From Acidobacteriota bacterium (GTDB taxonomy: Bacteria; Acidobacteriota; Thermoanaerobaculia; Thermoanaerobaculales; Sulfomarinibacteraceae): a stretch of DNA of 41,791 nucleotides. Under the pieces are notes generated by a model. That model did no database searches and was not told the DNA's origin. It saw only the letters and a program-made list of their open reading frames with translations. Where the stretch lies: contig JAJDNM010000018.1 of assembly GCA_022340665.1 (NCBI GenBank), forward strand, positions 1 to 41,791, written 5' to 3'. Positions 25,531 to 33,979 of this stretch are shown piece after piece (position 1 is the first letter of the stretch; each line of letters opens with the position of its first letter). Made by a program: the position numbers and the translations under genes.

Positions 25531-25628
25531 CGGCCCTCCCGCGCCAGCCCAGGTGGCCGTCGAAGAAATGAAGGCTCGGGAATTTTCCGGTTCATTCTCG
25601 GATCACGAGGGCCGGTGGCGACGGGATT

Positions 25629-25982
25629 TCAGATCTCTCCCCTGTCCTGCAGCTCCTGGCATTTGATGCAATGACGGGCCCAGGGCACGGCGTCGAGGCG
25701 GCCCAGGTCGACCTTCTTCCCGCACTCGACACAGGTGCCATACGTGCTGGCCTCGATGCGATCGAGGGCATCATCGATGCGGCGCAAAATCTCGCGCTCA
25801 CCCGCGGTCAGTTGATAGCTCAGATCACGAATCACGGTTGAAAGGGCCCGATCGCCGAGATCCGGCGCCTCCTTGCCGTCCGCTTCCGTCTCGCTGGAAC
25901 GCGCCGCCTTGACCAGATGAAGAAGGGATTCCCTCTTTGCCAGCAGCTGTTTGCGGTAGCGTTCCCGCTGTCTCTTGTTCAT
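25629..25982 (-). CDS. DksA/TraR-family zinc-finger protein
   Basis: The protein has 117 residues. The N-terminal coiled coil (about 1-75, with KRESLLHLVKAA and AGEREILRRIDDALDRI) is followed by a four-Cys zinc finger, CVECGKKVDLGRLDAVPWARHCIKC. Members bind in the RNA polymerase secondary channel and adjust transcription, often with ppGpp. In DksA proper the coiled-coil tip carries two Asp residues; here the tip region is ambiguous (EAPDLGDRAL), so I do not assign dksA. GGAGG lies eight bases before the ATG. It sits between rlmH and holA in a stable housekeeping cluster. Confidence 0.88.
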   Translation of the reverse strand: MNKRQRERYRKQLLAKRESLLHLVKAARSSETEADGKEAPDLGDRALSTVIRDLSYQLTAGEREILRRIDDALDRIEASTYGTCVECGKKVDLGRLDAVPWARHCIKCQELQDRGEI

Positions 25983-26057
25983 CGATCGATCCTCCGAGCG
26001 GGTGGGGTTGACGCACCCGCGACACTGCGGCCCCAGGTCCTCCCCGGTGACCGTTCC

Positions 26058-26540
26058 TTATTGTACGCAAATCCTGTGATACGCACCACCGTCGAGAATG
26101 CTGGTCGCACGAAAGAGCTGTTCCCACAGCACCAGGCGAGCCACGAGGTGGGGCAAGGTCATCGGGCTGAGCGACAGCGTCTGATCGGCGCGGGCGAGAA
26201 GATCCCGATGCAGGCCGAGATCACTACCTATGGTGAAGAGCACTCCCGCGATGCCACGGTCCGCGAGATTCACCAGCCGTTTCGCAAATTCTTCGCTCGA
26301 TCGTGGCGAACCATTTTCGTCAAGAGCCACCAATTGCCAGCCCGAATCGAGGTGCCGCACGAGAGCGTCGGCTTCCAGCTTGAGCACGCGCTCCGGGTCT
26401 TTGCCGCGACCCCCTCCAGATGAACGGACAGGCCGATCCTCGGCCGGCCACTTCCTCTGCACTCTCTTGCGGTAGATCTCGACCTGACGCTCATAGGGGC
26501 TCGCCGACACACGGCCAAGCCATGCGACCCGGATTCTCAC
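26058..26540 (-). CDS. rlmH: 23S rRNA pseudouridine-1915 N3-methyltransferase RlmH
   Basis: RlmH is a SPOUT methyltransferase that methylates pseudouridine 1915 of 23S rRNA on the assembled ribosome. The protein has 160 residues, normal length. The family pattern LDENGSPRSSEEFA (LDERGK..SSEEFA) is at about 74-87. The SAM-knot segment is FTIGSDLGL, where most members have IGGA.GL. LSLSPMTLPHLVARLVLWEQLFRA and a C-terminal YHR follow. The start overlaps the rsfS stop by four bases, which fixes the start and shows coupling. Confidence 0.93.
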   Translation of the reverse strand: MRIRVAWLGRVSASPYERQVEIYRKRVQRKWPAEDRPVRSSGGGRGKDPERVLKLEADALVRHLDSGWQLVALDENGSPRSSEEFAKRLVNLADRGIAGVLFTIGSDLGLHRDLLARADQTLSLSPMTLPHLVARLVLWEQLFRATSILDGGAYHRICVQ

Positions 26541-26916
26541 TGCGATGCGCTCTCGGTGATCTTGAGGACATCGGCGTCGAGCCTGGGGGCATCACCCCAC
26601 AGTCCATCGAGACCGTAGTAGGCCCGTCGTTCTTCGGTGAAGACGTGGATCACGAATTCGCCGTAATCGAGAAGCACCCAATCCGAGCGCCTCTCACCCT
26701 CGACGTGGAGCGGCAGCCGCCCAGATTCCTTGAGCTGCCGTTGCATCTCGTCTGCGATCGCCGAAACCTGACGTTCACTGGCGGCCGAGCAGATCAGGAG
26801 GCAGTCGGTGTACGACGTGAGTTCCGACACCTCGAGGCCGACGATCTGAAATGCTTTCTTGTCGGAGGCGGAGCGAGCAGCTGTTGCAAGGAGGTCCAAT
26901 GTCTCGGTGTCTGCCA

Positions 26917-26917
<1 letters not shown>
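26537..26917 (-). CDS. rsfS: Ribosomal silencing factor RsfS
   Basis: RsfS binds L14 of the large subunit and blocks subunit joining under nutrient limitation. The protein has 126 residues. Family features are the start LATAARSASDKKA, LTSYTDCLLICSAASERQVSAIADEM and, near the C-terminus, EGERRSDWVLLDYGEFVIHVFTEERRAYYGLDGLWGDAP, the best-conserved stretch. It shares one base with the nadD stop codon and overlaps rlmH by four bases. Confidence 0.95.
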
Positions 26918-28598
<1,681 letters not shown>

Positions 28599-28673
28599 TC
28601 AGACGGAGCCCCACCGCAACGCAAACGCGCTCGTTCGGTTGCCGTGATATGTCATTTTGAAGGGTTGGGTCGC

Positions 28674-28928
28674 TCAGTTCGAAACGATGCTGATGAAACG
28701 GCCGAGTCGACCCCGGTTCTGGAACTTCACTTCACCGGCCGAGGTCGCGAAAAGAGTGTCATCACCACCGCGCTTGACGTTTACGCCGGGCTTGAATCGC
28801 GTCCCTCGCTGGCGGACGAGGATCGTCCCCGCGGTCACCTGCTGGCCGTCGCCGACCTTGGTTCCAAGACGCTTCGCGTTTGAATCACGGCCGTTGCGGC
28901 TCGAGCCCTGTCCCTTTTTGTGTGCCAT
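28674..28928 (-). CDS. rpmA: 50S ribosomal protein L27
   Basis: The protein has 84 residues and starts [22 protein letters not shown], the L27 N-terminus that reaches the peptidyl-transferase centre. The body ([18 protein letters not shown]) and end also match. There is no N-terminal extension of the kind cleaved by Prp protease in Firmicutes. It lies eight bases after rplU. Confidence 0.98.
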   Translation of the reverse strand: MAHKKGQGSSRNGRDSNAKRLGTKVGDGQQVTAGTILVRQRGTRFKPGVNVKRGGDDTLFATSAGEVKFQNRGRLGRFISIVSN

Positions 28929-28936
28929 GATGCCCC

Positions 28937-29260
28937 CTACGCCTCGATCGCTTCGACCCGGACCTTGTAGTAGTCCTGCCGATGACCCTGGGTCTTCTTG
29001 TAGCCTTTGCGGCGCTTTTTCTTGAAAACGATGACCTTTTCACCGCGGACCGGCGCCATCACCTGGCCGCGCACGATCGCGCCGTCGACCGTTGGCTGAC
29101 CGATGCGCACATCCTTGCCCTGGCTCACCAGCATGACGCGATCGAAGAGCAGATCATCGCCCTCCTTGAGATCGGGCTGGATGCGCTCGACCAGCAGCTC
29201 GTCGCCCGGACTGACCCGGTACTGCTTGCCGCCGTGTTCGACTATTGCGTAATCACTCAT
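28937..29260 (-). CDS. rplU: 50S ribosomal protein L21
   Basis: The protein has 107 residues. It starts [20 protein letters not shown] and carries the basic C-terminal signature [21 protein letters not shown] of L21. It is the first gene of the housekeeping cluster and has a clear sigma-70 promoter 33 to 61 bases upstream. The start is preceded by GAGAGG. Confidence 0.98.
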   Translation of the reverse strand: MSDYAIVEHGGKQYRVSPGDELLVERIQPDLKEGDDLLFDRVMLVSQGKDVRIGQPTVDGAIVRGQVMAPVRGEKVIVFKKKRRKGYKKTQGHRQDYYKVRVEAIEA

Positions 29261-29292
29261 TCCACACCTCTCCCCTGCAAAAAGGGGCCGTA

Positions 29293-29321
29293 TTTGTAAC
29301 AGACAGGCCGTTTTGTGTCAA
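29293..29321 (-). promoter_or_regulatory. Sigma-70 promoter of the rplU operon
   Basis: TTGACA (perfect -35, 29316-29321), a 17-base spacer and TACAAA (29293-29298) read toward rplU. The leader of about 25 bases contains a small CCCC/GGGG hairpin (29272-29287) overlapping the ribosome-binding region. This is the best consensus promoter in the window and, unlike many others here, predicts a leadered mRNA. Confidence 0.8.
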
Positions 29322-29338
29322 TAGTGACGGGAGGTTTG

Positions 29339-29411
29339 GAGTAGAGAGTTTTGAGTTTTGAGTTCCCGCCCACCCTCCCGCCGATCTCCGGTTGGCTAGA
29401 CTCGAACTCCA
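29339..29411. repeat. Heptad-armed repeat, GAGTTTT type, right arm decayed
   Basis: The left arm is GAGTAGA, GAGTTTT, GAGTTTT, GAGTTCC, followed by the C-rich block CGCCCACCCTCCCGCC. The right arm is reduced to GACTCGAACTCC, a weak match to inverted heptads. It lies between the rplU promoter and the stop codon of the ELWxxDGT gene. Confidence 0.7.
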
Positions 29412-29427
29412 TGTCAATTGCCGAAGC

Positions 29428-30846
29428 CTAATAGACCCAGCTCGACCAGGTCGGGTCGCAATCCTCGAATCCGCTGTGAAACAGTGGGATGTCGAGGGCC
29501 CACAACTCGCTACCGTGACTCCCGTCATCAGCCGCGAAGAGGAGACGATCTCCAACCACTCGAAGGTTTCCGGGATAGGCGTTGGCGCCAAGGTTGTTGA
29601 TGTCATACACCATCACGGTGCAGGCCTCGGTGCCGTCGGAGCGCCAGAGCTCCCACCCGTGGACACCGTCGTTCGCCGTGAAGTAGATCTCGTCACCGGC
29701 GACGACGATTTCGCTGTTGACGCTGCTCATCCCGTCGCCTCCATCCGGGTTGATGTCCTTGACCATCCAGGTGCCGCCCGCGGTCCCGTTGGAGCGCCAC
29801 AGCTCCGATCCGTGGGTGACGTCGTCGGCGATAAAGTAGAAGAGATCTCCGTCGAAGTCCGTAATCAGATCGATGTAGCCCGGCGTCGAACCGGGCCCGA
29901 TCTCCTTGACCTTGGCAGTGCCACCCGGGGTTCCGTCCGAGCACCAGAGCTCGGCCCCGGTACCACCCGTCCCAAGAGACCGGAAACAGACTCCCGTGCC
30001 TACTTTGGCGATTCCGCCCGTTCCGCCGCTGCATGTGCCGGGGCAAATGTCAATCACAGTCGGGACACCGCCGACCGTGACCCAAAGCTCTGAACCGTAT
30101 GTTGTGTCTCCGTCGGTAGCCCCAAAGAACAACCGACCACCGGCCTCGGTAAGTTCCGCCGGACTCGACCACAGCAGATCCGGCGCGATGTCCTCGACCA
30201 TGACGGTACCTGCACCGGTGCCATTGGAGCGCCACAACTCTTTCCCGTGGGTGCCATCGTTGGCGGTGAAATAGAGTGTGGTGCCCACCGCAACCAGCTT
30301 TTCAGGGGTCGAAGACGTTCCTCCGAGATAGATGTCCTTGACTCGCGTGGCCGTTAGAGTACCCTGGTCGATCTTCCACAGCTCCATCCCCTCGCCCCCA
30401 CCGGTTTCGGCGCCACCAAAGAACAAATTGCTGCCCACCGTCACCATCAAAGAACCTTCGACATCAATATTGGCCTTGATCGATGGACCCACACCGAGGG
30501 CGAAGATACCGGGGACCGTACCGTTGGAGCCTTCGAAAAAGATGTCCCCCGCGAACGTTTCGAAGCCGGCCGGGGTCGAGGATTGAGTGCCCGACCAGAG
30601 GTCCCTCATATCCGTGCCTGCCGCCGTGCCGTCGGACCACCACGGCTCCCAGCCGTAGGTGGGGTTGTATGCGCGAAAATAGTAGTAGCCATTAGCAGCG
30701 TAAACATTTTGGATGTAACTGTGATCAGGGCCCGTGTTGACATCCATCACGAGGTACGGATCGGCACCATCAACCGGGGATGCAGAGAGCGCCAGCGCCA
30801 CGATGAAATAGAGGACCACCTCGCCGCGTCGATCGACAGAACCCAT
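29428..30846 (-). CDS. Exported ELWxxDGT-repeat beta-propeller-like protein
   Basis: The protein has 472 residues and a signal peptide (VVLYFIVALALSASPVDG). It consists of about eight repeats of the ELWxxDGTxxGTxxVxDI type, for example EPWWSDGTAAGT, KELWRSNGTGAGT, AELWCSDGTPGGT, SELWRSNGTAGGT and WELWRSDGTEACT, each followed by a beta-strand with LYFTANDG. Such repeats are predicted to form a propeller. The C-terminus, LFHSGFEDCDPTWSSW, resembles the F..GFE.GD...W tail seen on many exported proteins of this kind of bacterium, which may be a sorting or anchoring signal. GGAGG lies seven bases before the ATG. The gene stands alone and is flanked by direct GAGTTTT heptad runs. Its biological role is unknown. 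Confidence 0.88.
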   Translation of the reverse strand: MGSVDRRGEVVLYFIVALALSASPVDGADPYLVMDVNTGPDHSYIQNVYAANGYYYFRAYNPTYGWEPWWSDGTAAGTDMRDLWSGTQSSTPAGFETFAGDIFFEGSNGTVPGIFALGVGPSIKANIDVEGSLMVTVGSNLFFGGAETGGGEGMELWKIDQGTLTATRVKDIYLGGTSSTPEKLVAVGTTLYFTANDGTHGKELWRSNGTGAGTVMVEDIAPDLLWSSPAELTEAGGRLFFGATDGDTTYGSELWVTVGGVPTVIDICPGTCSGGTGGIAKVGTGVCFRSLGTGGTGAELWCSDGTPGGTAKVKEIGPGSTPGYIDLITDFDGDLFYFIADDVTHGSELWRSNGTAGGTWMVKDINPDGGDGMSSVNSEIVVAGDEIYFTANDGVHGWELWRSDGTEACTVMVYDINNLGANAYPGNLRVVGDRLLFAADDGSHGSELWALDIPLFHSGFEDCDPTWSSWVY

Positions 30847-30970
30847 GACTCAGCCTCCCCGTGTCTCTCGGCAGGTCATTCGATGCACATGTTTCAGTAC
30901 CGATCATGATGGGTCGTCCTCCAGATGTTGTCAATCCTGGCAGACATGGTCTCAGGAAGGCCGGGGTCCG

Positions 30971-31005
30971 GAGTTTTGAGTTTTGAGTTTTGAGTTTTGA
31001 GTTCA
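30971..31005. repeat. GAGTTTT heptad array, single arm
   Basis: Four exact GAGTTTT units are followed by GAGTTCA. The C-rich block and the right arm seen in other copies are missing. It is in the same orientation as the array at 29339, on the other side of the ELWxxDGT gene. Confidence 0.85.
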
Positions 31006-31050
31006 TCAAAGTCTGGTGTCGATGTTTCCATTGTCAAGCGGCAGGCGCCT

Positions 31051-31125
31051 GTACCTTGTGTCCTGTATCTGGGTGGGTGGGTGGATCGAGTATCCAGTAT
31101 CCAGCATCAAGTATCGGGCGGGCGG
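31051..31125. repeat. Heptad element, AGTATCC type, with G-rich blocks
   Basis: GTACCTT, GTGTCCT and GTATCTG are followed by GGTGGGTGGGTGG. Next come AGTATCC, AGTATCC, AGCATCA, AGTATCG and then GGCGGGCGG. The two heptad runs are similar in direct rather than inverted orientation, and both G-rich blocks are on the plus strand, so it looks like a rearranged member. The G-runs could form a quadruplex. Confidence 0.65.
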
Positions 31126-31177
31126 TTGGGCGCAAGAACGGGCCCCGAAGGGCCCGATGAACTGCCTCGAAAATCTG

Positions 31178-31651
31178 TCAGAATCCCGGAGGGCGCTCTC
31201 CTTGGGGCACCGTGCCCCGGGCACCGGGCCGTCGTTGCTCCATGCGGTTCTGCTTGGTCCGCTGCTTCACATCCTGGATCTTCCGCCACTGCTCGTAGGT
31301 CAGGATCTGGCGCACCTCGAGCAGCATCTCGAAGCGTTCGGTCTCGAGCCTGTGGCGCGCGGTTTGGAACGCGGCGTAGGCAGCACGCACAGGATCCGGA
31401 TCGAAGACCTCCCGGTCGACCGAGTCCGCGAGATCCAATCCAGCCTTTTCCACATCGGCCTTGAGGTCGATCATCCTTTTGGCGTGGGTGAAGACCACGT
31501 CCCGTATCCGACCCTGCTGGTCTTCGGTCAGTCCGATGTGCTCCACCAAGCGCGGATTTTCCCACCACCTGCCCGGCGGCAAGTCGAAATCGTTCGCCGC
31601 CACAGGGCTTGCTGCGATCAACACTCCAAGGATCAACATCAACTTCTTCAT
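31178..31651 (-). CDS. Exported Spy/CpxP-like protein
   Basis: The protein has 157 residues. A signal peptide (KKLMLILGVLIAASPVAA) is followed by an all-helical mature part with LTEDQQGRIRDVVFTHAKRMIDLKADVEKA and MLLEVRQILTYEQWRKIQDVKQ, matching the LTxxQ and LTPEQ pattern of the Spy/CpxP/zinc-resistance-associated family. These are periplasmic chaperone-like or metal-sensing proteins. GGAGG lies five bases before the ATG at 31651, which decides the start over an in-frame ATG at 31702. It follows an ECF sigma factor and an anti-sigma factor on the same strand and is probably part of their envelope-stress module. Confidence 0.82.
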   Translation of the reverse strand: MKKLMLILGVLIAASPVAANDFDLPPGRWWENPRLVEHIGLTEDQQGRIRDVVFTHAKRMIDLKADVEKAGLDLADSVDREVFDPDPVRAAYAAFQTARHRLETERFEMLLEVRQILTYEQWRKIQDVKQRTKQNRMEQRRPGARGTVPQGERPPGF

Positions 31652-31673
31652 GACTGCCTCCACTCTCGCCCTC

Positions 31674-32147
31674 TCACGACGCGCCGTTCTCGTAAATGGC
31701 ATCTTCCAGTCCCGGTTCGATGATTTCGAATCCCGGGATCGAGTCGTCGGCCAGCACCGCGTCGACCTCGGCCAGAATCTGCTCGACGGCTAATTCCGTC
31801 GCAGCCCCGTTGTCAACCACCACCGGTGCCGGCGCCCACAACACACGTAGCGCAATCGCCGTCACCAGAATCGCGGCAGCGGCGAGAATCGGCCGTATCC
31901 ATCGCCGATTTCTCTGCGTTCTGACAACCGGCGTCACCGGCAGCTTGGCCATGATCTCTTCCCGCTGCCGGTCCCAGTCCGGAGCCTCGGCTACGAGGTG
32001 CTGACGCTGTTGCTCGATCGCCTCCGCCATGAGCGAGACCCGCTGGCGGCAGCTCAGGCACGACCCGAGGTGCTGCGCAGCCACCGCCTCGAGTTCGAGA
32101 CAGGCCACCGCGGCGGTGATCTCATGTTCTTCGAGATGGCTCTTCAT
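31674..32147 (-). CDS. Membrane anti-sigma factor with zinc-finger-like N-terminus
   Basis: The protein has 157 residues. The N-terminal region contains HLGSCLSCRQRV, the HxxxCxxC zinc-binding pattern of anti-sigma (ZAS/zf-HC2) proteins. One transmembrane segment lies at about 86-105 (ILAAAAILVTAIALRVLW), and the 50-residue periplasmic tail is acidic. It would hold the adjacent ECF sigma factor at the membrane. Its start overlaps the sigma gene by four bases, which is usual for cognate pairs. Confidence 0.85.
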   Translation of the reverse strand: MKSHLEEHEITAAVACLELEAVAAQHLGSCLSCRQRVSLMAEAIEQQRQHLVAEAPDWDRQREEIMAKLPVTPVVRTQRNRRWIRPILAAAAILVTAIALRVLWAPAPVVVDNGAATELAVEQILAEVDAVLADDSIPGFEIIEPGLEDAIYENGAS

Positions 32148-32734
32148 CTGTATGCTCCCAACTCCTCGCGCAGCCGGTGCACCGCCCGGTGCAGCTGCGT
32201 CTTGACCGTCCCCACGTGAACGTCGAGGACTTCCGCGATCTCTTCCAGCTCCATCTCGGCGTAGAAACGGAGGCGGAAGATCTCGCGTTGGCGCGGGGGC
32301 AGATCCTCCTCGAGCGCGGTGAGGGAGGCGACGGCCTGTTTCTGCATCGATCGGGCCTCGGGTCCGGCATCCCTGTCCGGCAGCTTGTCGAGGAGGCCGA
32401 CATCATCGTCGGTATCGTGCTCCTCTTCGACCACCGCCTCGCGACGACGACGACGCAGCTCGTCGAGGCAGGTGTTGATGGCGATCCGAGTGAGCCAGGT
32501 CGAGAAGGCGGCACGCCGATCGAAATCACCTATCCGCGTGAAGGACTTGACCAGGCTGTCCTGCGCCGCCGCGTCTGCGTCCGCCGCTCCGACATACTGG
32601 CGACACACCATCCACACCCGGCGCTGGTGGCGGTTGACGAGCTCGCCGAAGGCATTGCGGTCGCCGTTCTGCGCCCGCAGCACCAACGCATCATCCGCTT
32701 CGGACAGATCGGTGCGAGACGGATCCATGGCCAT
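32144..32734 (-). CDS. ECF-family RNA polymerase sigma factor
   Basis: The protein has 196 residues. Sigma region 2 includes LVNRHQRRVWMVCRQYVG, DAAAQDSLVKSFTRIGDF and FSTWLTRIAINTCLDELRRRRR. Region 4 includes LPPRQREIFRLRFYAEMELEEIAEVLDVHVGTVKTQLHRAVHRLRE. The frame is open upstream to 32896, but that part reads through heptad repeats (NSKLETENSKQ), so the start is placed at the ATG at 32734; ATG at 32728 is equally possible. It forms an operon with the anti-sigma and Spy-like genes. A possible ECF-type promoter lies just upstream. Confidence 0.92.
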   Translation of the reverse strand: MAMDPSRTDLSEADDALVLRAQNGDRNAFGELVNRHQRRVWMVCRQYVGAADADAAAQDSLVKSFTRIGDFDRRAAFSTWLTRIAINTCLDELRRRRREAVVEEEHDTDDDVGLLDKLPDRDAGPEARSMQKQAVASLTALEEDLPPRQREIFRLRFYAEMELEEIAEVLDVHVGTVKTQLHRAVHRLREELGAYR

Positions 32735-32751
32735 TGCTCGTAACACAACGA

Positions 32752-32781
32752 TACGACGATTCGCGCCGCATCGCGGTTGAC
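32752..32781 (-). promoter_or_regulatory. Candidate autoregulatory ECF promoter
   Basis: GTCAACC (32775-32781), a 16-base spacer and CGTCGTA (32752-32758) read toward the sigma gene and end 18 bases before its start. The AACC...CGTC layout is typical of ECF-controlled promoters. No sigma-70 -10 fits here. This is inference from one site. Confidence 0.35.
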
Positions 32782-32822
32782 AACCACAAAGCCAGTTAAA
32801 ATCGCCCCAGGATTCCTGTTTT

Positions 32823-32922
32823 GAGTTCTCAGTTTCGAGTTTTGAGTTGTCCCCCACCCACCCCTGTTCGATTCGGGCGGGCGGGCGGGAACTCAAAACT
32901 CATAACTCTCAACTCAAAACTC
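32823..32922. repeat. Heptad-armed inverted repeat, GAGTTTT type, complete copy
   Basis: The left arm is GAGTTCT, CAGTTTC, GAGTTTT, GAGTTGT. The core is CCCCCACCCACCCC, a ten-base loop and GGGCGGGCGGGCGGG. The right arm is ACTCAAA, ACTCATA, ACTCTCA, ACTCAAA, ACTC. The C-block and G-block are also complementary, so the entire 100 bases can fold into one hairpin. It lies between the sigma gene and the lipid kinase gene. The kinase's last codons and its stop (32909-32911) are inside the right arm. Confidence 0.9.
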
Positions 32923-33817
32923 GGTCCTCGGTTGGCACAACCACCGTTAGCGCTCCCGGCACCACCTCGAAGCGAGCCACCGGCGGCTCGAGGGTCACCG
33001 AGTTTCCGTCGAGGTGGGCGGGCAGGGGCTCGGAGAAGTGCAGCTCGAGCCACCGCGACTGCAGCTCGTGGCTTCCCCTCGAGGACCCGAGGGTGCCACG
33101 CATGGCCGCGACCAGCCGCGTCAATCGGCCCAGAGTCCCGACGTCCTCCGCCAGACAGGCATCGAGGAGACCGTCGTCCGGCACGGCGGCCGGGGTCAGG
33201 GCGAAGCCGCCGCCGGTCGTCGGACCGCCATGGACTGCGAGAATCAGCATGGTGCCGTCGAAGTTATCCCCTTCGGTCACCATCCGCACAGTCTGCATCC
33301 GGTAACGAAAAAGCGACTGTAGAACGGCGGCCAGGTACAGGGCGAATCCTCCCAGAATCGGGTGCTTCGCCGCCTTGAGCTTCATCGCGCGGTCGTTGAT
33401 GTCGCCGGTCATACCGACGCCGATGGCATTCAACACCACGTGGTCGCCGATGGCGATGAGGTCGACCGCTCGAGTACGACCTCCGACCGCGACCCTCGCC
33501 GCGGTTTCGAGGTCCGTGGGTACTCCGAGAGTTCGTGCGCCGTCATTTCCCGTTCCCAGGGGCAGGATCGCGAGCTCGCCGTTTCCGGCCCGGTGGAGCC
33601 CCTCCGCCGCCTCGCAGACTGTGCCGTCCCCGCCGGCTACCACCACCCGCCGAACACCGTCCGCGACCGCTGCGGCCGCGAGCTCGGTCGCATGCCACGG
33701 CGCTTCGGTGAACACCACCGGCGCCGACACCCCCCAACCGGCCAGCTGCTCTTCGATCCGCGGCCACTCGCGGCCGAGCCTTCCGCTGTCCGCCGCCGGA
33801 TTGACGATGACCCGCAC
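32909..33817 (-). CDS. Diacylglycerol-kinase-family lipid kinase
   Basis: The protein has 302 residues. The DAGK catalytic core has NPAADSG near the N-terminus, VVAGGDGTVCEAAEGL (GGDGT nucleotide loop) and LPLGTGNDGARTLG, followed by the beta-sandwich domain of the YegS/DgkB/BmrU family. These phosphorylate diacylglycerol or related lipids. The frame allows TTG at 33823 or GTG at 33817; TAGGCT lies exactly six bases before the GTG, and no Shine-Dalgarno fits either, so GTG is chosen. The C-terminal residues RVLS and the stop are encoded by a heptad-repeat arm, so the original C-terminus may have been altered when the repeat arrived. Confidence 0.88.
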   Translation of the reverse strand: MRVIVNPAADSGRLGREWPRIEEQLAGWGVSAPVVFTEAPWHATELAAAAVADGVRRVVVAGGDGTVCEAAEGLHRAGNGELAILPLGTGNDGARTLGVPTDLETAARVAVGGRTRAVDLIAIGDHVVLNAIGVGMTGDINDRAMKLKAAKHPILGGFALYLAAVLQSLFRYRMQTVRMVTEGDNFDGTMLILAVHGGPTTGGGFALTPAAVPDDGLLDACLAEDVGTLGRLTRLVAAMRGTLGSSRGSHELQSRWLELHFSEPLPAHLDGNSVTLEPPVARFEVVPGALTVVVPTEDRVLS

Positions 33818-33823
33818 GGCCAA

Positions 33824-33829
33824 AGCCTA
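33824..33829 (-). promoter_or_regulatory. Candidate -10 box of the lipid kinase gene
   Basis: TAGGCT (a minimal TANNNT) is followed by exactly six bases before the GTG at 33817. It is the weakest box of the leaderless set. Confidence 0.25.
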
Positions 33830-33861
33830 ACAGAGAGACTCCTTCTCGAGCCACGAAAAGT

Positions 33862-33883
33862 GGCGCCGGGGGGGACCGGCGCC
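33862..33883. other. Perfect GC hairpin
   Basis: GGCGCCGG and CCGGCGCC form an 8-bp stem with a loop of six bases. It lies just upstream of the lipid kinase start. No U-tract follows on either strand, so I do not call it a terminator. Confidence 0.5.
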
Positions 33884-33951
33884 GGGAGGGGAGGGACGTA
33901 CTGACCACCGTCTTGTGCGGCAGAGTATGGCGACACTGTGCGAACCCCTCG

Positions 33952-33979
33952 TTGACGGGACATGAAGTCGACGTAAACT
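33952..33979 (+). promoter_or_regulatory. Candidate sigma-70 promoter in the gene-free region
   Basis: TTGACG, a 16-base spacer and TAAACT read toward the phosphate transporter about 700 bases away. If used, the transcript would have a very long leader or would be a separate RNA. Confidence 0.35.

Larger units (their letters stand above)
30847..31177. other. Repeat-rich intergenic region
   Basis: These 331 bases lie between the start of the ELWxxDGT gene and the stop of the Spy-like gene. They hold a run of GAGTTTT heptads (30971-31005) and a G-rich AGTATCC heptad element (31051-31125). I see no gene in them; open frames here only read through repeat units. Confidence 0.6.

Noticed and set aside
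32735-32896. An upstream extension of the ECF sigma gene
   Set aside because: The added residues are translated heptad repeats (NSKLETENSKQ), so the longer start is an artefact of the open complement strand of the repeat.
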